DNA of 64,000 nucleotides, taken from the NCBI GenBank assembly GCA_032768795.1, contig CP136492.1, forward strand, positions 1,860,001-1,924,000, read 5' to 3'. Below are positions 22,658 to 30,774 of this stretch, piece after piece. Position numbers and translations under genes: made by a program. The notes beneath the pieces were generated by a model. The model was given only the letters and a program-made list of their open reading frames with translations. It did not search any database and had not been told where the DNA came from. Origin of the DNA: Tremella fuciformis. Lineage: Eukaryota; Basidiomycota; Tremellomycetes; Tremellales; Tremellaceae. The first letter of the stretch is position 1; every line of letters begins with the position of its first letter.

Positions 22658-25600
22658 ATGTCGGACCAAACCCTTGCCTCTGCAGACCCCTCAGCAGTGC
22701 CGGTTGGCTCGGCAGACAACGCTGGAGAAACGCCCCCCAAGGACGCCGCCCCGAAGCCTGATGACTGGCAGTCGTACGTAATAACTGAGACGCACCGGAC
22801 ATTGAAAGCTCACCAAGCCAGCGCTCTCCTGGAGCAACAAATGGACGTTCTGGCACCTCGTGACCCGACTCTTGTCAAGAAGACGCGCGTGCACCAAGGT
22901 TTCCTTCCCTGGCCCTCCCTCGAGCTTCGCATCTACGAGTGCCCAGGTGACAGCAGCAAAGACTGCCTCGCTGCCGGAGAGGCCGCAGTCAAGGAGTCCA
23001 ACACCGTCCTCTCCACCGGTGTGACTCATGACGAGTCCAGCGACCAATACACGGACGTCTCGGAGTTCAAAGTCTTCCCGGGCGAGCCGGACCGCGGAGG
23101 GGCTTCCTTCATCGACCGCACGGTCCGCGTTCGGTTCTGTTTGGGCGCGTATTCGAAGGGTCTTGCCGACTGGCATAAACTTGAACGTCTCCGTCGTAAT
23201 CTCATAGTCAATGGTCTCGAAGCTCATTGGAGCTGCTCCAAGGGTGTTGACCGTCGAGCCCAAATGGTAGCATTCTTCCACCATGTCTCCGGACCTGAAG
23301 TGCTTCCCACCAACGATGTAGCATGGGCGACCGTTCGTAGTCATTATGACGCCCTCCACCTTCATGTCGAAAGCGCTTGGGGTAGGCTCGAAGGCGCTGA
23401 GAAAGCCAATGCCAAGCCAGCCGTGTTCTTCCGCCTTCGTCGCCCTGCCCACGTGACCATGGTAGAGCAGCATGGCGCTTGGCAGCACACCTTCGGCCAG
23501 GCCACGTTTCGCATCTCCGTCGAACCTTACCCGCACATTATCCTTCCTCTCAACCCTGCTACGCTGGCAATCAAGGGAGTCGGGGACGTCGAGACGGAGT
23601 ACCTATCCAGCGAGGCCGATGCCTTCATAGAGGAGTACCGCTCGACCCACCCGGACGACTACACAGCCGACATCTTGTTGATCGACCGACCAAAGCTCGA
23701 CTGGGCCCGCCTGGTCCTTACTTCCCTGTCGGCCGCTCAGTGGTGGACTGACAAAACCTCGTCCTACGGTACCGGCCGCTACGACTTCGTCTATCACCTG
23801 AACAACAATGCTCTACGGACCGACGAGGAGGTTCAGAGGGCCGACGCCCGCCGCAGCCGCAATCTTCACGAGCGCAACACCGAGCAAACCGCCCGTATCT
23901 CTGACACCATAGAGGTTCTTCAGAGAGAGAACGCCTCCCTCCGACGTGACCAAGGTAGCATTCTTACCTATGTCAGCGAGGCTGTGGGCCACGTCATCGA
24001 AAATCAGAATTCCATCGTCACTGGTTTTACCACCTTCGCCACCCGACATCTCGAGCTGTCGCGCGTTGACGGGGATATCGCCAACCTACGCCAGTCGATC
24101 ATGGCCAAGACTCAACAGATCTCGACCGATCGTTTCCAAGGCCTCCTGCTCAACGTCTCCGCCAACGGGCTCTCGCCGGACGCTCTCGAGGCCATGAAGC
24201 AGGAGACTGCGGCACAGATCAACACCAGCAACAGAGAGTTGTCTTCTCTTCAGTCGCAGTTGCACGACGCCCTCGAGCGCAAGAAAGGTATCGAGAACCA
24301 GCCCCTCCTCGTGATGCCAGCGGTTGCTACGGCGGCCCCCAAGCCCCCAAGTGCCCTTATTCAGGCGGCCAATATCTCCCAGACCGACCCGGAGACACGC
24401 CCAGCCAAGGTTGCAAGGACGAAACAGAATCTATCTCGAGCCCCTGCGGCCCTTGCCCCCTCCTCCAGCCAAGCATCCTCCCAGGGAGGCACCACAGATG
24501 AGACCCCGGAGTCCAGCCCCGACCATGGTGTCCCTCCTACCGTCCGCAGCGCAAGGCAGTCCACGGACTCCATCGGCTCGAAGTCGCAATCTTCCCCCGC
24601 CCGCGCTCGGCCCAAGCCCAACGCAGCAGCCGCTGGCCCGCCTGGCACCGCCGCGAAGCTTCGTGAGAAGCCCAAGACCGCTGCTCGCGCTAGCGATGAA
24701 GCCATGAACATAGATGTAAGACCACCTCCTCGCCGAAAGGGCAGCGCACAATTGACGCACACAGTGATTGTCTCACGATGTGCAAAGCAAAGACCGTCTC
24801 AGTCCGGACCCGACGCCCCTGTCCTTCTCTGCTCAATTGGAATGGCCCTTTACTGTCTTTACTCCGTACTGTTCCCCACCAGAAGGTTGGATAATATGGC
24901 CCGCCATGTATACCCTCCACCTCGACGTCCACGGCACCTTCATCTGCAACTGCGGATCCACCACCTACTAATCGTTGCAGCCCTGTTTCTCCCTGTTGCT
25001 AACGCCGAGCCCCTCCGCCTACTAACTCTGAATTGCACCTTCATGCCTCAAGGTGCGTATCAGAAATTCGATGCCCTTACTAATATCATTGACAAGGTTC
25101 GGCCCCACGTCGTCATACTCACAGAAGCCGGCCTGATTGTTAATCACGTCTTCCCCTGGTCGCACCGCCTGTACCAAAGGCACGAGTGGCCATGCCCCGA
25201 CAAGGCCTCGATCAGTTACTCACAGGTCATACTCACCCGCGAGGATGTCACAGTATCCAGCAAAGTGCCTATCTCCCCGGTCAATCCCGCAGCAGGTCGC
25301 ATTTGCGGTGTCGATATCTCTTTCGCTGGCCACACAGGCACACTCCGCAAAGTCCGGGTCATAGGTGCGTACGGGCCGTCCTCCCACAGGGAAATTCGCG
25401 GCACTCGGCAGGGCCTCTGGACCGCTATCGCAGAGCTGACCAGGGACGTCCCAAATTGGATCGTGGGAGGGGACTTCAATGTCTCTCTGAACCCGTGGGA
25501 ACACTCACGCTATAACCCCGCATATGCTTCCACTTTCCCCGCCCTGGCCACACCATATCGCAACTTCCTGCTGACAGCCACCGGCGTAGACACCTGGGAC

Positions 25601-28600
25601 CAAGAGAACCTGGTTTCCGCCGAACGCGACTGGACTTACCTTGATCACGCTTCCGGAGCTCGCCGCATTATTGATCGTTTTGCTATCTCGCGAAACTTGA
25701 ACTGTGTTAAAACTCGCGTCATCGGGCAGCTGATACCCTCAACCCAACATCGAGCGGTCTTGGCGGATATAGACCTTGACATGCGCATCCCCACCGCGGG
25801 CTCACTGGACAATAGAGCGCCACAGCGCCTGATCCGTCCGAAGACTGGCACCACTGACTGGACCGAGCGTATGGATCGGTTCAAAAACGGCCTGCTTGCC
25901 GCTTTTCCCGACACATTGAATCCTCCTGAACTGAGGTCCGATGACGAGTATGACTCCCTGTTGCGCCGGTGTCATGATGCGCTCACAACAGCCGCCGATC
26001 AGTCATTCAAACGCAAACGTGCCCGTCCAGTCAACCCCTCCACATCGACCGCCTCGTCCCCGGCTCACCAAGTGGCTGCTCGCCGCTACCGCGCGGCGGG
26101 CAAGCTGATTTATGCACAAACCAAAGGAGCATTGCCCTCTCTGCTCGCCGGCGACCCGGCTGCGGCGGAGGAGATGGCACGCATTGAGGAACTCAACCCC
26201 GGGGAAGATATCTCGACGGCCATCCTCAGACGCCATAGGAAGACGCTGCTAGCCCAGGTACGTACTACGAAGTGGAACCCGAACTACGTTCCCAGCGACG
26301 ACCGCGTTCTGGCAATGCAGAAGACAGCGCTCAACGGTGGCCCGATCAAACACCTGTTCACCCCCCACCATATCACCAAACCGCCCCTCGTTAAAAACCC
26401 CCCAATGCCTGGCCTGGAGGACGGGGAACCTACTTATGCTGCTATCCCAGCTGACCGCCTCCTCGCCTTCACAGACTACTTCAAGCGGCTCCTGACACAC
26501 AGCCAGCCTACCCCACCGTCCGAGAACAAGCCCTGGTTGACCAGCCAAGCAGCGCAGCGCTTCCGTGCCGCATTGACCAATGGCCCCGACCCAGTCGTAT
26601 GGCCCAAGCCCATGACGTTGAATGATCTTCATGGTCTTCTTCGCAAGGGTAACCCTAGGCCGTCCCCTGGTCCCGATGGGTGGGAGAAATGGACCCTGCG
26701 CAACGCTCCAGACTCCTTCCTCAAGCACGTACTAACGCTAGCTAATTATACAATCGTCAACGACTACTTCCCGAGCGTACTAAAGGCCAATTACATCTCC
26801 CCGCTTTACAAGAAGGGCGACATCACAGACCCAGCAAACTACCGGGGTATCGTCTTTGCGAACTGCCTTCAAAGCCTGGTAGGCACATGGGCCACCACGC
26901 TTCTTCAGACAAGCGCTTGGAAGTACCGGCTTCTCCCCGATACCCAGATAGCCACCCAAAAAGGCACTCAGGTAGGAGACCTTACGGCCTTTCTCTCGCA
27001 GGTCCACTGTCTGGCGGACAGCGCAGGCCAGACACTTTACGCAATAAAGGGCGACCATATCAAAGGCTTCGACAATCTGGCCGCCAGCGCCTTTCCCGAC
27101 GTAGTCTCCTTCTTTGGGCTACCCGAGTCCCTTGTCACCTTCGAGAACGCGAGAAGTGCGGCCGTTTCCTTGCGAGTCAAGTCTCAGGATGGAATTGGTG
27201 AGCCCTTTTTCACTCACGGCCAGACGAAGCAGGGCGACTCCGCAAGCCCCATCAAATACACTCTCACGATGGCCATGCTACACCACTGGCTCCTGGAGAC
27301 ACTCGACCCTGCCGATGTTCCCGTCGTTCGCACCCCCAATGGTGCTGCCGGCACACCACACACCGCACCGGACCACATCAGCCTCCGCCTGCTTAGTGTC
27401 GAGGCCATGGATGATTCCATATTCTTCGGCACCTCGTGGGACGCGCTGCGCCGGATAGTCGCACTGTGCGATGCCTTCCAGACGGCCTACGGTATACTCA
27501 CCGCCTGGGATAACCCCGACAAGACCACCTGTTTCACATTTGGCCGGCAGGTCACAACGGTGCAGGACTTTCTTGACATGGAGCATGCAAACGAAGGGCC
27601 TCCCATCGATCGAGGTCGGATCTTCCAAGAGTTCGCGACAGCTCAAGGCACTCACCAAGTCCCCGTCGTCAACGAGCGCGTCATACTTTGGACCTCGATC
27701 AACGATACAGTACGTATGAAAGCTGAGATAGAGGCTATCATCAGGGACGCCCCCTTCCCACCAGGTCGCGACCTTCCCATGGCCCTTATCCGGAAGGCGG
27801 TCTGGGGGATGCTCCTCCCCAAGATTAGAGCCCGTCTCGCGCTGCAGCCTATTAGACCGGCCGAAGCCCGTGATCTAGACGCCGTACTCGCGCGCAAGAT
27901 CGCCGATTGCATGCGAGCCCGACACACCGGATCTAACATCCTCAGCCTACCTATCCACTTCCATGGCTTTGATTTCCCCTCGATCTATCGTATCAACGGC
28001 GAGCTCGCCGTGGGCTCGGTGCTGCGTTCGCTGAATCACAAATTGCCCGACCTTGCAAAAGCAGCCGCGATGGTCCACGGACACTGGATGTGTGGCGTCA
28101 AGCACTGTCGCGATCCCCTAGTGCGGCCAAGGGCTTCTCAGATGCCCTCCGGCCGCGAGGATCCGCAGCACATCCGCAACCCCGCCACTATCCCGCAAGC
28201 ATGGCATGCGGCCATGGTGTACCTCGCCACCGCGGGGATGTCCTTGCTCTCGACGGACCTTACTCACCTGCTTACCACTGACTCCTATCAGCACACCTCT
28301 AACGTCATCGCTGCCTCTGGGATCTATGATCGCCCCCTGCCCGCGACGACTAATCTCGGTGTATCCGTCGACACGGGCGTCAAGTCCTTTGTGGATCGGC
28401 TCCTCACCATGGAGCGGCGGCCCACGGCTCAAGGAGGAGCTGCCCACGCCCATCTTGTCTGGTACTCCAACGCGCCTTTCCGTGAGTCCTTGTCCCCGTA
28501 CGATCCATCCCTCCTGTTGCCCCGAACGGAACGCCGTGAAATCCTGTACGCCACCATACGAAATGTCACCCGGCCGACCCTTCCGATGACAAACGACCCG

Positions 28601-30118
28601 ATTTGGGCCAGCGACGGCAGCCATCGGCCGTCGAGTGGTACGGGGAATACAGTAAGCACCACAGCATCAGTAGTTGGGCCCCTCACGGCCGCGTTTAAAC
28701 TCACCGGCCAGCTCACTACATCGGCCCACGGTGAGTTGGTGGGCCTGATAGCGGCCCTCCACATAGCAGGGAAACAACGGGCCCGCGATCCGAAGGTGGT
28801 GACTGACTATCTCACCGCGGTCAAAGCCGTCCAGACGGCGCGTGCACCTGGCTTCGCCAACACCTCCTGGGCTGGCAGGCCCTTGCAAGGCCACTACCTC
28901 TGGCTAGCCTACACCCTGCGTAATTTCCCCCGAAACCTGACTGTGGAGCACATCGCGGCGCACACAGACCTGCAAGACAGTGAGTCCAAGCTGAATGACG
29001 CTGCAGACAGGACTGCCAAGGCTGCACACGAACGACAGCCTGGCGCCACGGTGGCCACCCTACCACCTCCAACCGCCTTCATGCCTCGATACGTCCCGCA
29101 TCACTTCGACGCAGGCTACCTCACCGACGGATGGGCTTCCTTCCTTGACAAGCAGCTAATCCTTCGGGAGTTCCACTCCAACCCACCCGCGGTCAACCTT
29201 CGGCTCACCGGCACCCCCGCCCGTAACCCAGTACCCGCCCGCGACTATTTCTACACCAGGTCGTCCGCCAAACTTCTCCCAAAAGTCCAGTATCTCGCAC
29301 GAGCCGGTCTGCTGACCACGCCGTACTCTCAGTGGATGATAGGTAAGCGCGACTCCCCGGGTTGCCCCATGTGCGGGGCAACCATCGGTGATGACACTCA
29401 CTTGTTCCGTGATTGCCAATCGCTTACCACGCTTCGCGAATCGGCCATTAGCGATGCCGTCCAGCGTTTTTGGATCCCTCGAGAGCGACAGACCACGGAC
29501 ACTCCGGACAGGAACCGTGAGCGCCTTCGGCCACTCTTTGCAGACTACCTTAGGTCGACCCTCGACGGTGACGGCGGCCGTTTGAGCTACTGGAATGGCA
29601 GCGTCCCCACACCCGCAGCTCCCCTCCCAGGAGCTGTCGCGGATCAGGCCCACGAGTTTGCAATAAGACTGGCCGCTCTTATCTACGGGCGGTATATTCC
29701 GCACGTCTCCGCGCCGCGGGATCCCGCTGCCCCGGCAGAGGTACCCCCGACGCAGCGACGGACCGACCCGGACCCATGGCCAGCGCCTGGTGAGTTCGAG
29801 GACCTGACTGACGATGCGAGTAGCGAAGAATCCGACCTGGACGCGCCGTTCGACGAAGACTCCTTTGTGTATCCCGGCGAGGATGCAGACGACATAGAAG
29901 ACTGGGACACCACCGACGACCCAGATCCCGTAGGTGCTGCTGCCTTATTCCCAGTCCGCCCAGACCTTCCGCCACGCCAACCTCTTGGAGTTGCGCGCTT
30001 TAGAGACGTCCCGAAAGCCGCGGGGCGCAAACGGACTAACAACACAACGGCGAGCGGCGACGACCATTTGGCGCCGGCCGCGGGGACTCCCGCTGATGGG
30101 GATCTCGGAGATGATTAG
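22658..30118 (+). CDS. LINE polyprotein: ORF1-like region, APE endonuclease, reverse transcriptase, RNase H, zinc finger
   Basis: 2486 residues without a stop. Residues 1-690 are an ORF1/Gag-like region with a coiled coil at about 387-548 and a disordered tail. The endonuclease spans about 785-1035: LRLLTLNC, ILTEAGL, GGDFNVSLNP (937), and the terminal catalytic His in STQHRAVLAD (about 1027). Reverse transcriptase motifs: NPRPSPGPDGW (about 1331), DHIKGFDNL (about 1468), TKQGDSASP (about 1525) and AMDDSIFF (1584), where MDD replaces the common F/YADD. RNase H has SDGS (1986), HGEL, VTDYL and NDAADRTAKAA. A CPMCG-H-C finger is at 2236-2253. An acidic tail ends the protein. ATG at 22658 is preceded by CT-rich sequence; the frame is also open upstream into the copia LTR, which is secondary. 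All catalytic residues look intact. Confidence 0.93.
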   Translation: MSDQTLASADPSAVPVGSADNAGETPPKDAAPKPDDWQSYVITETHRTLKAHQASALLEQQMDVLAPRDPTLVKKTRVHQGFLPWPSLELRIYECPGDSSKDCLAAGEAAVKESNTVLSTGVTHDESSDQYTDVSEFKVFPGEPDRGGASFIDRTVRVRFCLGAYSKGLADWHKLERLRRNLIVNGLEAHWSCSKGVDRRAQMVAFFHHVSGPEVLPTNDVAWATVRSHYDALHLHVESAWGRLEGAEKANAKPAVFFRLRRPAHVTMVEQHGAWQHTFGQATFRISVEPYPHIILPLNPATLAIKGVGDVETEYLSSEADAFIEEYRSTHPDDYTADILLIDRPKLDWARLVLTSLSAAQWWTDKTSSYGTGRYDFVYHLNNNALRTDEEVQRADARRSRNLHERNTEQTARISDTIEVLQRENASLRRDQGSILTYVSEAVGHVIENQNSIVTGFTTFATRHLELSRVDGDIANLRQSIMAKTQQISTDRFQGLLLNVSANGLSPDALEAMKQETAAQINTSNRELSSLQSQLHDALERKKGIENQPLLVMPAVATAAPKPPSALIQAANISQTDPETRPAKVARTKQNLSRAPAALAPSSSQASSQGGTTDETPESSPDHGVPPTVRSARQSTDSIGSKSQSSPARARPKPNAAAAGPPGTAAKLREKPKTAARASDEAMNIDVRPPPRRKGSAQLTHTVIVSRCAKQRPSQSGPDAPVLLCSIGMALYCLYSVLFPTRRLDNMARHVYPPPRRPRHLHLQLRIHHLLIVAALFLPVANAEPLRLLTLNCTFMPQGAYQKFDALTNIIDKVRPHVVILTEAGLIVNHVFPWSHRLYQRHEWPCPDKASISYSQVILTREDVTVSSKVPISPVNPAAGRICGVDISFAGHTGTLRKVRVIGAYGPSSHREIRGTRQGLWTAIAELTRDVPNWIVGGDFNVSLNPWEHSRYNPAYASTFPALATPYRNFLLTATGVDTWDQENLVSAERDWTYLDHASGARRIIDRFAISRNLNCVKTRVIGQLIPSTQHRAVLADIDLDMRIPTAGSLDNRAPQRLIRPKTGTTDWTERMDRFKNGLLAAFPDTLNPPELRSDDEYDSLLRRCHDALTTAADQSFKRKRARPVNPSTSTASSPAHQVAARRYRAAGKLIYAQTKGALPSLLAGDPAAAEEMARIEELNPGEDISTAILRRHRKTLLAQVRTTKWNPNYVPSDDRVLAMQKTALNGGPIKHLFTPHHITKPPLVKNPPMPGLEDGEPTYAAIPADRLLAFTDYFKRLLTHSQPTPPSENKPWLTSQAAQRFRAALTNGPDPVVWPKPMTLNDLHGLLRKGNPRPSPGPDGWEKWTLRNAPDSFLKHVLTLANYTIVNDYFPSVLKANYISPLYKKGDITDPANYRGIVFANCLQSLVGTWATTLLQTSAWKYRLLPDTQIATQKGTQVGDLTAFLSQVHCLADSAGQTLYAIKGDHIKGFDNLAASAFPDVVSFFGLPESLVTFENARSAAVSLRVKSQDGIGEPFFTHGQTKQGDSASPIKYTLTMAMLHHWLLETLDPADVPVVRTPNGAAGTPHTAPDHISLRLLSVEAMDDSIFFGTSWDALRRIVALCDAFQTAYGILTAWDNPDKTTCFTFGRQVTTVQDFLDMEHANEGPPIDRGRIFQEFATAQGTHQVPVVNERVILWTSINDTVRMKAEIEAIIRDAPFPPGRDLPMALIRKAVWGMLLPKIRARLALQPIRPAEARDLDAVLARKIADCMRARHTGSNILSLPIHFHGFDFPSIYRINGELAVGSVLRSLNHKLPDLAKAAAMVHGHWMCGVKHCRDPLVRPRASQMPSGREDPQHIRNPATIPQAWHAAMVYLATAGMSLLSTDLTHLLTTDSYQHTSNVIAASGIYDRPLPATTNLGVSVDTGVKSFVDRLLTMERRPTAQGGAAHAHLVWYSNAPFRESLSPYDPSLLLPRTERREILYATIRNVTRPTLPMTNDPIWASDGSHRPSSGTGNTVSTTASVVGPLTAAFKLTGQLTTSAHGELVGLIAALHIAGKQRARDPKVVTDYLTAVKAVQTARAPGFANTSWAGRPLQGHYLWLAYTLRNFPRNLTVEHIAAHTDLQDSESKLNDAADRTAKAAHERQPGATVATLPPPTAFMPRYVPHHFDAGYLTDGWASFLDKQLILREFHSNPPAVNLRLTGTPARNPVPARDYFYTRSSAKLLPKVQYLARAGLLTTPYSQWMIGKRDSPGCPMCGATIGDDTHLFRDCQSLTTLRESAISDAVQRFWIPRERQTTDTPDRNRERLRPLFADYLRSTLDGDGGRLSYWNGSVPTPAAPLPGAVADQAHEFAIRLAALIYGRYIPHVSAPRDPAAPAEVPPTQRRTDPDPWPAPGEFEDLTDDASSEESDLDAPFDEDSFVYPGEDADDIEDWDTTDDPDPVGAAALFPVRPDLPPRQPLGVARFRDVPKAAGRKRTNNTTASGDDHLAPAAGTPADGDLGDD

Positions 30119-30456
30119 GTGATGGCCCGAGCGGCGCCGGCGGCAAGTTGATCACAGGTACTCGGATCAAAGGAGGGGTGATCGACGATCGCGCTCGGAC
30201 CCAGCGATCGACGATCGAACCTGTCGACTTCGCCGACTGCTCATGCTTCTGGACATCGCACCTCAGGCCCAGCCATGCTTGGCAGGCAGACACTTGGAGA
30301 ACTTGTGGTAATGATTGGTACCACTTATCGGGGCGAGATAGCGCGCGGGACGGGTCTTGTAGCTCGTAACGTCGATGTCTTAGCTGGAACCGGAGACTTT
30401 GAGAGATCAAGGTTCGCCGGAACCGGGGAATTTTCCGAAGCTCCGAAAAATGCAAT
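30119..30456 (+). other. LINE 3' untranslated region
   Basis: Matches the tail of the truncated copy at 13890-14237 in several blocks, including gtcttgtagctcg and ggaaccggagacttt. The shared sequence continues as AATGCTGACGTA past 30456 into the first nine bases of the tRNA-Gln gene. Unlike the truncated copy there is no TCTTCA tail. Confidence 0.8.
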
Positions 30457-30540
30457 GCTGACGTAGTATAGTGGTTAGTACATTCGGTTTTGATCATAAC
30501 CTCATCCGAAGGGTCGCAGGTTCGATCCCTGCCGCCAGCT
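30457..30540 (+). tRNA. tRNA-Gln (anticodon TTG) with an 11-nt intron
   Basis: A full cloverleaf can be drawn. Acceptor GCTGACG pairs with CGCCAGC with one A-C mismatch at 5:68. The D arm is GTAT/GTAC with loop AGTGGTTA, and the anticodon stem is TTCGG/CCGAA. The T arm is GCAGG TTCGATC CCTGC, and the discriminator is T. The 18-nt anticodon interval holds TT-TTG-A, then an 11-nt intron (30494-30504) at the canonical position after base 37. Anticodon TTG is at 30490-30492. The anticodon arm closely resembles yeast tRNA-Gln(UUG). A box TAGTATAGTGG and B box GGTTCGATCCC are present. Spliced length is 73 nt. The LINE ends directly at its first base. Confidence 0.88.
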
Positions 30541-30774
30541 CACTCTTTTGCGGGTCTGGAACTGGGCGTTTTTGCTTCATTGCTTCGCTCATGCCGCATG
30601 GCGATGCCGCGACGCCCCGTGCAGCAGGCACAGCAGGTTTGTGGGAAAATGGGCACTGACCACTCTGAGAACCCAACACGCGAGACGAGAGGGAGTCAAA
30701 GGATATCAATCATCCATCTCCCATCTCTTCGAGACGTTCTTACCCACATTATCCGACCGCTGACACGCCTCAAG

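Larger units (their letters stand above)
22445..30456 (+). mobile_element. Non-LTR (LINE) retrotransposon with RNase H, long intact copy; 5' end may extend left to about 14294
   Basis: Contains the 2486-codon ORF and a 3' untranslated region of about 340 bp that matches the tails of two decayed copies upstream. The 3' limit is set by the tRNA-Gln gene starting at 30457. The 5' limit is unknown because copia inserted upstream; the sequence directly left of copia is continuous in frame with the LINE. APE-type endonuclease plus RNase H places it in the broad Tad1/I-like assemblage known from basidiomycetes; the exact clade needs a tree. Confidence 0.9.
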
